Of a stretch of 38,925 nucleotides of DNA, positions 31,369-38,925 are shown piece by piece (the first letter of the stretch is position 1; each line of letters begins with the position of its first letter). The notes below the pieces were generated by a model. The model saw only the letters and a program-made list of their open reading frames with translations, was not told the origin of the DNA and did not search any database. A program made the translations under genes and the position numbers. Location of the stretch: assembly GCF_001509795.1 (NCBI RefSeq), contig NZ_LLZN01000080.1:1-38925 (forward strand). The letters run 5' to 3'. The stretch is from Streptomyces sp. NRRL WC-3605. Lineage in GTDB: Bacteria; Actinomycetota; Actinomycetes; Streptomycetales; Streptomycetaceae.

Positions 31369-34300
31369 ATGACGCGACACAAGCCGAGATCCCCGCAACG
31401 GCGCACGGCCCTCGCCCTGCTCGCGTGTGCCGTCGCGGTGCTGGGGCTGCCCGCCGTGGGCGCCCACGCAGCCGGCGGTCCTGACGCCGCCGCGACCGCC
31501 CCGGCCACGGCGGGCAGCGCCCGGCACGCCCACGCGGCGGCCGCCGTCACCGACGGCGACACCGACACCTACTGGCAGGCCGCCAAGAAGTCCGCCCAGT
31601 GGGTCCAGACCGACCTCGGACGGAGCAAGCGCGTCCGGCAGGTCGTGCTGCGCCTGCCCGAACACTGGGAGACCCGCAGGCAGACGCTGGCCCTGCAGGG
31701 CAGCGCCGACGGGAAGACGTTCGCCACGCTCAAGCCGTCGGCGCCGTACGTCTTCAGCCCCGGCAACGACAACACCGTACGCATCGACGTCCCGGCCACG
31801 CTGGCCCGTTACGTCCGGGCGGACTTCAGCGCCAACTCGGTCGCCGGCACCGCCCAGCTCGCCGAGATGCAGGTCCTCACGACCTCAGCCGCCACTCCCA
31901 ACCTGGCGCAGGGCAGGCCGTTCACCGAGAGCGGGCACGCCGACGTCTACGGTGCCGCGAACGCGGGTGACGGCAACCGGGCCACCTACTGGGAGAGCAG
32001 GAACAACGCCTTCCCGCAGTGGCTCCAGGTCGACCTCGGCTCGTCCGTCAAGGTGAACCAGGTGACGCTGCGGCTGCCCGCCGGCTGGCCGAGCCGCAGC
32101 CAGACCCTCAAGCTCCAGGGGTCGACCGACAACCAGAACTTCACCGACCTGACCGCCTCCAAGGCGTACACCTTCGACAGCGGCAACGACCAGTCGGCGA
32201 CGCTCTCCTTCGACGCGACGACGACCCGGTACGTCCGCGTACTGATCACCGCCAACACCGGCTGGCCGGCGGGGCAGGTCTCCGAGCTGGAGGTCTACGG
32301 GCCCGCCACCGGCGACACCCAGGCACCCTCCGCGCCCGCGAACCTGGCCTACACCGAGCCCGCCACCGGCCAGATACGGCTCACCTGGGACGCCGCGCGC
32401 GACGACACCGCCGTCACCGGCTACGACGTCTACGCCAACGGCCAGTTGCGGGCGAGCGTCGCGGGGAACGTCCTGACCTACACCGACACCCAGCCCGCCG
32501 GCACCGACGTCACCTACTTCGTCCGCGCGAAGGACGCCGCCGGCAACGTCTCCGCGAACAGCGACAGCGTCACCCGCAAGGGATCCGGCGGCGACACCCA
32601 GCCGCCCACCGCGCCCGCGAACCTCGCCTACACGCAGTCCGGCGGCGACGTGAAGCTGACCTGGCAGGCGTCCAGCGACAACGTCAAGGTCACCGGCTAC
32701 GACGTCTACGGCAACAACCAGCTCCTCAAGTCCGTGGCGGGTGACGTGACGACGTACACCGACACCCCGTCCGCCGGGGCCACCGTCACCTACCACGTGA
32801 AGGCCAAGGACGCCGCGGGCAACGTGTCCGCGGCCAGCAACAGCGTCACCCGGCCCGGAACGACGGCCGGCTCCGACCTCGCCCAGGGCAAGCCCGTCGA
32901 GGCGTCCTCGTCCGTCTTCACCTACGTCGCCGCCAACGCCAACGACGGGCAGATCGGCACCTACTGGGAGAGCGGCAGCGGCGCCTACCCGGCCACCCTC
33001 ACCACGAAGCTCGGCGCCAACGCCGACCTCGACCGGATCGTCGTCAAGCTCAACCCCGACCCCGCCTGGTCCACCCGCACCCAGAACATCCAGGTTCTCG
33101 GCCGCGACCAGGACGCGACCACCTTCGAGACCCTGGCCGCCGCCAAGGAGTACAGGTTCGACCCGGCGACCGGAAACAGCGTGACCATCCCGGTCACCGG
33201 CTCCGCGGCCGACATCCGGCTCCGCTTCACCGCCAACTCCGGCGCACCGGGCGCCCAGGTCGCCGAACTCCAGGTCGTCGGCACCCCGGCAGCCAACCCC
33301 GACCTCAAGGTCACCGGCATCACCCACACCCCCGCGGCCCCCGTCGAGTCGGACACCATCGGTCTCACCGCGACCGTCACCAACAGCGGCACCAGGGCGG
33401 CCAAGGCCACCGACCTCGACTTCACCCTCGGCGGCACCAAGGCGGCCACGGCCGACGTCCCCGCCCTCGCGGCCGGCGAGTCCAAGGCCGTCACCGCGAG
33501 CATCGGCACCCGCGACGCCGGCAGCTACCCCGTCGGCGCCGAGGTGGACCCCTCCCAGAAGGTCATCGAGCAGAACGAGGCGAACAACACCTCCACCCGC
33601 CCCGACGCCCTCGTCGTCAAGCCCGTCGCCAGCTCCGACCTGCTCGCCGCCCCCGTCTCCTGGACGCCCACCAGCGCCTCGGCCGGGGACGACGTCAAGT
33701 TCACCGTCGCCCTGAAGAACCAGGGATCGGTGGCCTCCGCGTCCGGCGCCCACGCCATCACCCTGACCGTCCAGGACGCCAAGGGCGCCACCGTCAAGAC
33801 GCTCACCGGCTCCTACACCGGAGCCATCGCGGCGGGCCAGACCACCGCACCCGTCGGCCTCGGCACCTGGACGGCCGCGAACGGCAAGTACACCGTGAGG
33901 ACGGTCATCGCCGACGACGCCAACGAACTGCCCGTCAAGCGCGCCAACAACACCACCACCCACCCGCTGTTCGTCGGCCGCGGCGCCGACATGCCGTACG
34001 ACATGTACGAGGCCGAGGACGGCACCGTCGGCGGCGGAGCCAAGGTCGTCGGCCCCAACCGCACCGTCGGCGACATCGCGGGCGAGGCCAGCGGCCGCAA
34101 GGCCGTCACCCTCACCGGCACCGGGCAGTACGTCGAGTGGACCACCCGTGCCGCCACCAACACCCTGGTGACCCGCTTCTCGATCCCGGACGGCACGAAC
34201 ACCACCCTGAACGTCTACGTCGACGGCCAGTTCCTCAAGCCCGTCGACCTCACCTCCAAGTACGCCTGGCTCTACGGCAACGAGACCGCGCCCGGCAACT

Positions 34301-35640
34301 CGCCCGGCTCCGGCGCCCCGCGCCACATCTACGACGAGGCGAACGTCCAGCTCGGGAAGACCGTGCCCGCCGGCTCCCGGATCCGGCTGCAGAAGGACGC
34401 CGCCAACTCCTCCACCTACGCCATCGACTTCGTCAACACCGAACAGGCGACGGCGAAACCCAACCCGGATCCGGCCGCCTACGCGGAACCGGCCGGCTTC
34501 TCCCACCAGGACGTGCAGAACGCCCTCGACAAGGTCCGCATGGACACCACCGGCAAGCTCGTCGGCGTCTACCTGCCCGTCGGCGACTACGAGACGTCCG
34601 GCAAGTTCCAGGTCTACGGCAAGGCCGTGCGCGTCGTCGGCGCCGGGCCGTGGTTCACCCGATTCCACGCCCCCGCCTCGCAGGAGAACACCGACGTCGG
34701 CTTCCGGGCCGAGGCCAGCGCGAAGGGCTCGACGTTCGCCGGGTTCGCCTACTTCGGCAACTACACGTCCCGGATCGACGGCCCGGGCAAGGTGTTCGAC
34801 TTCTCCAACGTCTCCGACATCACCATCGACGACATCTGGGTCGAGCACATGGTGTGCCTCTACTGGGGCGCCAACACCGACCGCATGACCATCAAGAACT
34901 CCCGTATCCGCGACCTGTTCGCCGACGGCGTCAACATGACGAACGGCTCCACGGACAACCACGTCGTCAACAACGACGCCCGCGCCACCGGCGACGACAG
35001 CTTCGCCCTCTTCTCGGCCATCGACGCCGGCGGCGCCGACGAGAAGAACAACCTCTACGAGAACCTGACCTCCACCCTGACCTGGCGGGCGGCCGGCATC
35101 GCCGTCTACGGCGGCTACGACAACACCTTCCGCAACATCCGCGTCGCCGACACCCTGGTCTACTCCGGCATCACGATCTCCTCGCTGGACTTCGGCTACC
35201 CGATGAACGGCTTCGGGACCGAGCCCACCACGATCGAGAACGTCTCCCTGGAACGCACCGGCGGCCACTTCTGGGGCTCGCAGGTCTTCCCCGCCATCTG
35301 GGCGTTCTCCGCCTCGAAGGTCTTCCAGGGCATCCGGGTCAACGACGTCGACATCAGCGACTCCACCTACGGAGGCGTGATGTTCCAGACCAACTACGTG
35401 GGCGGGCAACCGCAGTTCCCGGTGAAGGACACGATCTTCACCGACATCTCCATCACCGACTCCAAGAAGAGCGGCGACGCGTACGACGCCAAGTCCGGCT
35501 TCGGCATCTGGGCCAACGAGATGCCGGAACCCGGTCAGGGCCCGGCCGTCGGCGAGGCCGTCTTCCGCAACCTGCGGATGAACGGCAACGCGCAGGACAT
35601 CCGCAACACGACCAGCACCTTCAGGGTCGTCGTCGAGTGA
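31369..35640 (+). CDS. Secreted multidomain glycoside hydrolase, GH87 alpha-1,3-glucanase/mycodextranase-like
   Basis: A 1423-aa exported enzyme. Order: signal peptide (1-35, AHA/A cleavage); discoidin/F5-8C (CBM32-like) domains at about 45-175 and 177-313; two fibronectin type III domains at about 318-403 and 409-494 (both open with DTQ-P-AP-NLAYT); a third F5/8C domain at about 503-640; two CARDB domains at about 644-750 and 756-870; a CBM35/6-like domain from MYEAEDGTVGGGAKVVG (about 878-1026); and a right-handed beta-helix at about 1044-1423. The beta-helix has the GH87 pattern LFADGVNMTNGSTDNHVVNN, then ARATGDDSFALFS; D1186, D1209 and D1210 are candidate catalytic acids. GH87 enzymes cleave alpha-1,3-glucan, as in fungal walls. 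AGGAAG precedes the ATG. Three binding modules and linkers suggest action on insoluble polysaccharide. The exact bond specificity is not shown by sequence alone. Confidence 0.85.
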   Translation: MTRHKPRSPQRRTALALLACAVAVLGLPAVGAHAAGGPDAAATAPATAGSARHAHAAAAVTDGDTDTYWQAAKKSAQWVQTDLGRSKRVRQVVLRLPEHWETRRQTLALQGSADGKTFATLKPSAPYVFSPGNDNTVRIDVPATLARYVRADFSANSVAGTAQLAEMQVLTTSAATPNLAQGRPFTESGHADVYGAANAGDGNRATYWESRNNAFPQWLQVDLGSSVKVNQVTLRLPAGWPSRSQTLKLQGSTDNQNFTDLTASKAYTFDSGNDQSATLSFDATTTRYVRVLITANTGWPAGQVSELEVYGPATGDTQAPSAPANLAYTEPATGQIRLTWDAARDDTAVTGYDVYANGQLRASVAGNVLTYTDTQPAGTDVTYFVRAKDAAGNVSANSDSVTRKGSGGDTQPPTAPANLAYTQSGGDVKLTWQASSDNVKVTGYDVYGNNQLLKSVAGDVTTYTDTPSAGATVTYHVKAKDAAGNVSAASNSVTRPGTTAGSDLAQGKPVEASSSVFTYVAANANDGQIGTYWESGSGAYPATLTTKLGANADLDRIVVKLNPDPAWSTRTQNIQVLGRDQDATTFETLAAAKEYRFDPATGNSVTIPVTGSAADIRLRFTANSGAPGAQVAELQVVGTPAANPDLKVTGITHTPAAPVESDTIGLTATVTNSGTRAAKATDLDFTLGGTKAATADVPALAAGESKAVTASIGTRDAGSYPVGAEVDPSQKVIEQNEANNTSTRPDALVVKPVASSDLLAAPVSWTPTSASAGDDVKFTVALKNQGSVASASGAHAITLTVQDAKGATVKTLTGSYTGAIAAGQTTAPVGLGTWTAANGKYTVRTVIADDANELPVKRANNTTTHPLFVGRGADMPYDMYEAEDGTVGGGAKVVGPNRTVGDIAGEASGRKAVTLTGTGQYVEWTTRAATNTLVTRFSIPDGTNTTLNVYVDGQFLKPVDLTSKYAWLYGNETAPGNSPGSGAPRHIYDEANVQLGKTVPAGSRIRLQKDAANSSTYAIDFVNTEQATAKPNPDPAAYAEPAGFSHQDVQNALDKVRMDTTGKLVGVYLPVGDYETSGKFQVYGKAVRVVGAGPWFTRFHAPASQENTDVGFRAEASAKGSTFAGFAYFGNYTSRIDGPGKVFDFSNVSDITIDDIWVEHMVCLYWGANTDRMTIKNSRIRDLFADGVNMTNGSTDNHVVNNDARATGDDSFALFSAIDAGGADEKNNLYENLTSTLTWRAAGIAVYGGYDNTFRNIRVADTLVYSGITISSLDFGYPMNGFGTEPTTIENVSLERTGGHFWGSQVFPAIWAFSASKVFQGIRVNDVDISDSTYGGVMFQTNYVGGQPQFPVKDTIFTDISITDSKKSGDAYDAKSGFGIWANEMPEPGQGPAVGEAVFRNLRMNGNAQDIRNTTSTFRVVVE

Positions 35641-35662
35641 CCCGGTAGCGCCGTCCGACCGA

Positions 35663-35692
35663 GCGGGGCCGTCCTCACCGGGGCGGCCCCGC
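35663..35692. terminator. Hairpin between the GH87-like and TlpA-like genes
   Basis: GCGGGGCCG (35663-35671) and CGGCCCCGC (35684-35692) form a perfect 9-bp GC stem with a 12-base loop, 23 bases after the GH87 stop and 15 before the convergent stop at 35707. It should end transcripts from both sides. Confidence 0.75.
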
Positions 35693-35706
35693 CTCGCCGT
35701 GCGAGG

Positions 35707-36261
35707 TCAGCGCTCAGCGAGCACCGGCTCGATCATCGAGCGCAGACTCCGCTCGCCGAGCGCGGCCAGCGAGCGGGCGGCGATCCTGCCGTCCCGGTCG
35801 AGCACCAGCGTGGACGGGATCGTCTGCGGGCTCAGCGTGCCCTTCTCGAAACGGAGCATGAGCCTGCTGCTCGGGTCGTGCAGACTCGGGTACGTCACTC
35901 CGAACTCCTCCTCGAAGGCCCGGGCGTGACCGGCACGGGGATCGCCGACATTGATGCCGACGAACCGCACGCCCCGCGCCTCGAGGTCCTCGTGGACCTT
36001 CTGGAAGTGCACGGCCTCCTCACGGCAGGGCGTGCACCACGACCCCCACACGTTCACCACGACGACGTCGCCCCGGTACGAGCGCACGGAGAGCCGTTCG
36101 CCGTGCAGGGTACGGCCGGACAGGTCCGGCGCGAGGGCCCTGTCCTCCTTCGCCACCGTGGCGATGCCGTCCTCGCCCAGCGTGAAACCGCCACCCGCGT
36201 CCCCGCCCGAGCACCCCGCGACCAGCAGGCAGGCGGCCAGGAGAAGGAGCCGCCGCCTCAC
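35707..36261 (-). CDS. TlpA/ResA-like thiol-disulfide lipoprotein
   Basis: A 184-aa exported protein. The N-terminus is a lipoprotein signal (RRRLLLLAACLLVAGC) with the lipobox LVAGC at C17, so it is anchored on the outer face of the membrane. The thioredoxin-like domain covers about 45-184, with WGSWCTPCREE (C76 and C79) as redox active site and the cis-proline region SPQTIPSTLVLDRDGRI. TlpA/ResA proteins keep exported thiols reduced, often for cytochrome c maturation. No cytochrome genes are here. The GTG start overlaps the stop of the upstream DUF4139 gene (GTGA, 36258-36261), so it is the last gene of that operon and may serve exported partners of it. Confidence 0.9.
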   Translation of the reverse strand: MRRRLLLLAACLLVAGCSGGDAGGGFTLGEDGIATVAKEDRALAPDLSGRTLHGERLSVRSYRGDVVVVNVWGSWCTPCREEAVHFQKVHEDLEARGVRFVGINVGDPRAGHARAFEEEFGVTYPSLHDPSSRLMLRFEKGTLSPQTIPSTLVLDRDGRIAARSLAALGERSLRSMIEPVLAER

Positions 36262-37817
36262 AGCCCCGCGACCTTCCCGCTCGCGGAGATCTCGTACACC
36301 AGCGTGACCGTGCGCTGCCCGCCCGGCGGCAGGGACAGGTCCCAGCGCGCGATGCCGTCCGCGTCGACCGCGTCCGGCTCCGGCGCGCACGCCTCCTTGC
36401 GCAGCCGTACGTCCACCGCGGACACCTCGGAGACCGGAATCCGCTCCCGTACGACGACGACCTGCTCACCCCGCGCGCCGGGCGCCGAGAAGCGGGACAC
36501 GTGCAGACGGACCGTCCGTGTGATCAGCGTGCGCTGCGTCAGCGTCGAGGTGTCACGGGACTCCTCGGTGTGCCGGACCACCCGGTAGTCGTCGTGGCTG
36601 CCGAAGGCGAGCTCCACCGGGGCGCCCGGCGCGGTGAACTCCAGCGTGCCGCGCCCGGTGAACCCGCTGCCGCGGACCAGGTCCACGGGCCCGGCCAGCA
36701 GCGCGTGCCCGGACGTGTTGTCGAACCGCACCACCCGGGTGACCAGCGGCGACAGCTCCGGCGACGAGGAGAACTGGCTGCGCGCGGCCGTCGTCACCGA
36801 GGTGACCGGCACCCGGTGGGCCCGGCCGTCGGGGGGAACGGACACGGGCGCGGGGGAGTGCAGCACCCTCGTCCGCCCGCCGTCGTCCACTCCGGGCAGG
36901 CCGACGACCGGCGACGGGCCGAGCTCCGCGATGTCCTCCTCGCGCAGCTCCACCTCGACCGTGCGGCGCTCCTCCGCGGTGCGGTCCGTGAGGGTGAGCC
37001 GGTCCTCCGTCAGGCGCGGCGGATCGGTGGTGAGCGCCGAGCGGGCCGTGGACAGGGTGAGGCGTACGTCCGACCAGTCCTCGCCGGTGCGCTGCCACAC
37101 CATCGCGTCGGTCTCCAGCGTCACCGAGTCGCCGTCGAGGACGGCCCGGTAGGCGGGGCGCCACAGCGCGCACGAGGTGAGGTGGGTCAGCCGCAGCCGG
37201 AGCCGTCCGGCGGCCTCGGACCGCAGGGTCAGCTCGACATGGCCGACCAGCTCCGCGGGCTGCTCCTCGGCCAGGGCGACGGCCTGCCGCGCCTGCGCCA
37301 GTTCCCCCGCGAGCGCCGCCGACCGGGCTTCGGCGGCCCGCAGTTCCTCGGCGCACGTGTCGCGTTCGCCGTCGGCGCGGTCCAGTTCACGGGCCCAGCG
37401 GTCCTCGTCGGTCTCACCGCCGCCCGCGCCCTCCGCGATGTCCCGCAGGAGGTCGGCGGCGAGCCGGCCGAGGAGGTCGAGCCGGGTGCGCAGCCGGTCG
37501 CAGGTGTGCCCGAGGGCGCGTTGCTCCTCCTCCAAAGCGTGCACGCGGGTGCGCAGCGCCGAGTCGTCCGGGGAGGGCAGCGGTCCGCGCGGCGTCCAGG
37601 TCCGCACGATCCGTACGTCGAGGACGTCCGCGTCGTGCTCGCCCGTCAGCTCGGCGTGGAGGGTGCGGTCGACCGCGAGCGCGCTGACCGGGCCGAGGCG
37701 CAGCCGCTGGACGCCCGCGCCGACGTCGAGGTCGGCGGTGCGCTCGATGTGGGCGCGGTCCTCCAGGCAGGTGACGGCGGTGACGGGCAGCGGGACGGGC
37801 CGGGTGTCCGTGGTCAT
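36258..37817 (-). CDS. DUF4139/mucoidy inhibitor A-like protein, second of a tandem pair
   Basis: A 519-aa protein of the MuiA/DUF4139 family. The N-terminal domain (about 10-75) is DUF4140-like (VTCLEDRAHIERTADLDVGA). A long coiled coil follows at about 85-190 (RTRVHALEEEQRALGHTCDR). The C-terminal DUF4139 beta-sandwich (about 200-519) begins VELTLRSEAAGRLRLRLTHL and includes LTSCALWRPAYRAVLDGDSV, VWQRTGEDWSDVRLTLST, LLAGPVDLVRGSGFTGRGTL and RERIPVSEVSAVDVRL. No signal peptide is visible. The family has no settled biochemical role. It starts four bases after the stop of another DUF4139 gene and overlaps the lipoprotein gene downstream. Confidence 0.88.
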   Translation of the reverse strand: MTTDTRPVPLPVTAVTCLEDRAHIERTADLDVGAGVQRLRLGPVSALAVDRTLHAELTGEHDADVLDVRIVRTWTPRGPLPSPDDSALRTRVHALEEEQRALGHTCDRLRTRLDLLGRLAADLLRDIAEGAGGGETDEDRWARELDRADGERDTCAEELRAAEARSAALAGELAQARQAVALAEEQPAELVGHVELTLRSEAAGRLRLRLTHLTSCALWRPAYRAVLDGDSVTLETDAMVWQRTGEDWSDVRLTLSTARSALTTDPPRLTEDRLTLTDRTAEERRTVEVELREEDIAELGPSPVVGLPGVDDGGRTRVLHSPAPVSVPPDGRAHRVPVTSVTTAARSQFSSSPELSPLVTRVVRFDNTSGHALLAGPVDLVRGSGFTGRGTLEFTAPGAPVELAFGSHDDYRVVRHTEESRDTSTLTQRTLITRTVRLHVSRFSAPGARGEQVVVVRERIPVSEVSAVDVRLRKEACAPEPDAVDADGIARWDLSLPPGGQRTVTLVYEISASGKVAGL

Positions 37818-37821
37818 GGTG

Positions 37822-38925
37822 TCAGCTCCTCCGGTTGCCGCCGGCCAGGGCCTTGGCGGCCGGGACGCGGATGTCGTAGCCGCCGTCGAGGGCGGTGCCG
37901 CCGCCGGCGGGCAGGTCCACGCGCCAGACGCGGGTGCCGGGTGCGTACCGGTCGGGGCCGTCCTGCCCGGGTGCCGTCCAGTCGGCCTGTTCGTCGACGC
38001 GCACGTCCGGTTCGGAGGTGACCGGGACCTGCTCGTGGACCTCGACGGTGACGGCGTGGTCGAGCCGGTTGGCGAGTTCGACGTGGACGCGGTGGGCGAG
38101 GACCGTCGTGTTGTTGCGCAGTCCCGCCGTCGACTCGTGCAGCTGGGTGCGGCGGGTGACCCGGACGCCCTCGGCGGGCCCCAGCCCCATCCGGCGGACG
38201 CCGCCCGGCGCGAGCGTGGGCAGCGCGGCGGTGGTCAGGAAGTCGTCGCCGCTCATGACCTCCACCGGCCCGGCCAGCAGGGCCTGGTCGGTCGCGTTGG
38301 AGAGGACGACCGTGGCGTACACCGTCTGCTCCACCGAGGGCACGCACACGTACTCCGTGCGCAACCCCACCGGGATCTCGGCCACGGTGACGGTGTGCCA
38401 GACACCGTCGGAGGGGATGTCGGCCCGGGCGACCGCGTCGTAGCGGTGGTCGAAGGACCCGGCGGACGCGCGGGGCCGCACGGCGTGCCCGGGCAGCGGC
38501 AGCGCGGCCACCGCCTCGGCCCGACGCCGGAACTCGTCCGCCCGCGGGTCGTACGACGGCCCGGGGAACAGCCGGCCCCGGCGGTCACCGGGCTCGTCGG
38601 CACCGGACAGTACGAGCGCGGCGTAGTCGAGCTCGGCCTCACGCGGCTGGGGCGGCGCGGCGGCGGCCGGCGGCGGGGGCATGGGGGCGGCGCGCCGCGA
38701 CCGCATGGCCGGTGCCGCGCCCCGCGGGGCGGCGTCGAAGGCGGCCGGGGCACCCGCGAAGGCGGCCGGCGGCATGCCGTACGCCTGGGGCGCGGCGGGC
38801 GGCGGGGGTGGCGCCGCCTGGAAGGGGGCGGCCCCCGGAGCTGCGGGCCCGCCCGGCTCGGGCAGCGCGGCGGGTGCCGCGCCGAAGCCCGGCGGCATCG
38901 AAGGCGGTGGGGGCGGCGGGGGCGG
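37822..38925 (-). CDS. DUF4139-family protein, first of a tandem pair, 5' end outside the window
   Basis: At least 367 codons, open past the window edge at its 5' side. The visible N-terminal portion is a long Pro/Ala-rich low-complexity stretch (PAAPGAAPFQAAPPPPPAAP) that probably links a DUF4140/coiled-coil part lying outside. The C-terminal DUF4139 half is present: FDHRYDAVARADIPSDGVWH, VTVAEIPVGLRTEYVCVPSV, ALLAGPVEVMSGDDFLTTAA and VTVEVHEQVPVTSEPDVRVD. An ATG at 38898 exists inside the proline stretch, but the frame continues upstream and the domain set is incomplete, so I treat the gene as partial. It shares the LLAGPV motif with its neighbour, supporting an old duplication. Confidence 0.82.
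   Translation of the reverse strand, partial: PPPPPPPPSMPPGFGAAPAALPEPGGPAAPGAAPFQAAPPPPPAAPQAYGMPPAAFAGAPAAFDAAPRGAAPAMRSRRAAPMPPPPAAAAPPQPREAELDYAALVLSGADEPGDRRGRLFPGPSYDPRADEFRRRAEAVAALPLPGHAVRPRASAGSFDHRYDAVARADIPSDGVWHTVTVAEIPVGLRTEYVCVPSVEQTVYATVVLSNATDQALLAGPVEVMSGDDFLTTAALPTLAPGGVRRMGLGPAEGVRVTRRTQLHESTAGLRNNTTVLAHRVHVELANRLDHAVTVEVHEQVPVTSEPDVRVDEQADWTAPGQDGPDRYAPGTRVWRVDLPAGGGTALDGGYDIRVPAAKALAGGNRRS

Noticed and set aside
31885..35409. A minus-strand open frame of about 1174 codons under the glucanase gene
   Set aside because: It is Gly/Val/Asp/Arg-rich low-complexity sequence with no domain, arising from the GC codon bias of the real gene on the other strand, which has clear signal peptide and domains.

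Overview
The window looks like a chromosomal segment of a Streptomyces or a close actinobacterial relative. The DNA is very GC-rich, codons end almost always in G or C, GTG starts and 4-base ATGA/GTGA overlaps are common, and the families (SpoIIE-type phosphatase with PAS, tandem Usp proteins, DUF4190, DUF4139, leaderless VOC genes) are typical of that group. No rRNA, tRNA, CRISPR array, phage module or intact insertion sequence was seen.

Layout. 1-2.7 kb: PAS/PP2C phosphatase, a universal stress protein, and a DUF899 gene broken by a one-base frameshift. 2.98-6.66 kb: a tightly coupled operon of GH15 glucosidase, a glucose-6-phosphate-dehydrogenase-family enzyme with an altered substrate motif, and gluconokinase. 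6.7-14.6 kb: a Gre-like factor, phosphoglucomutase, methyltransferase, PhzF, VOC protein, two-HKD phospholipase D/cardiolipin synthase, DUF4190 protein, secreted protein and a two-domain Usp. 14.67-17.8 kb: an uncharacterised three-gene membrane cluster in which two adjacent proteins share a glycine-rich motif. 18.1-21.4 kb: a two-domain VOC protein, NAD kinase, a small ABM-like protein and a coiled-coil/basic-linker/winged-helix protein. 21.6-23.2 kb: a FadR-type GntR regulator translationally coupled to a fatty acid hydroxylase, with a FadR-like operator. 23.2-26.5 kb: an accessory patch with a RibD-like reductase, an orphan CDI-type immunity protein, a 7-bp tandem repeat, a DUF1963-like protein, an immunity-like protein, a glycosidase remnant and a cupin. 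26.5-31.0 kb: two MDR oxidoreductases divergent from an MFS-TetR operon with two palindromic operators laid over its promoter. 31.4-35.6 kb: a 1423-aa secreted multidomain GH87-like alpha-1,3-glucanase. 35.7 kb to the end: a TlpA-like lipoprotein downstream of two DUF4139 genes, the last cut by the window edge.

How the genes may work together. The first third reads as a stress and carbon-storage neighbourhood: Usp proteins and a phosphatase of the anti-sigma pathway type sit beside enzymes that release glucose, oxidise it and interconvert glucose phosphates, with an NAD kinase further on. The most attractive leads are the variant dehydrogenase between a glucosidase and a gluconokinase, the motif-sharing membrane pair, and the orphan immunity patch. 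All functional assignments rest on motif recognition by eye; no database search was run.
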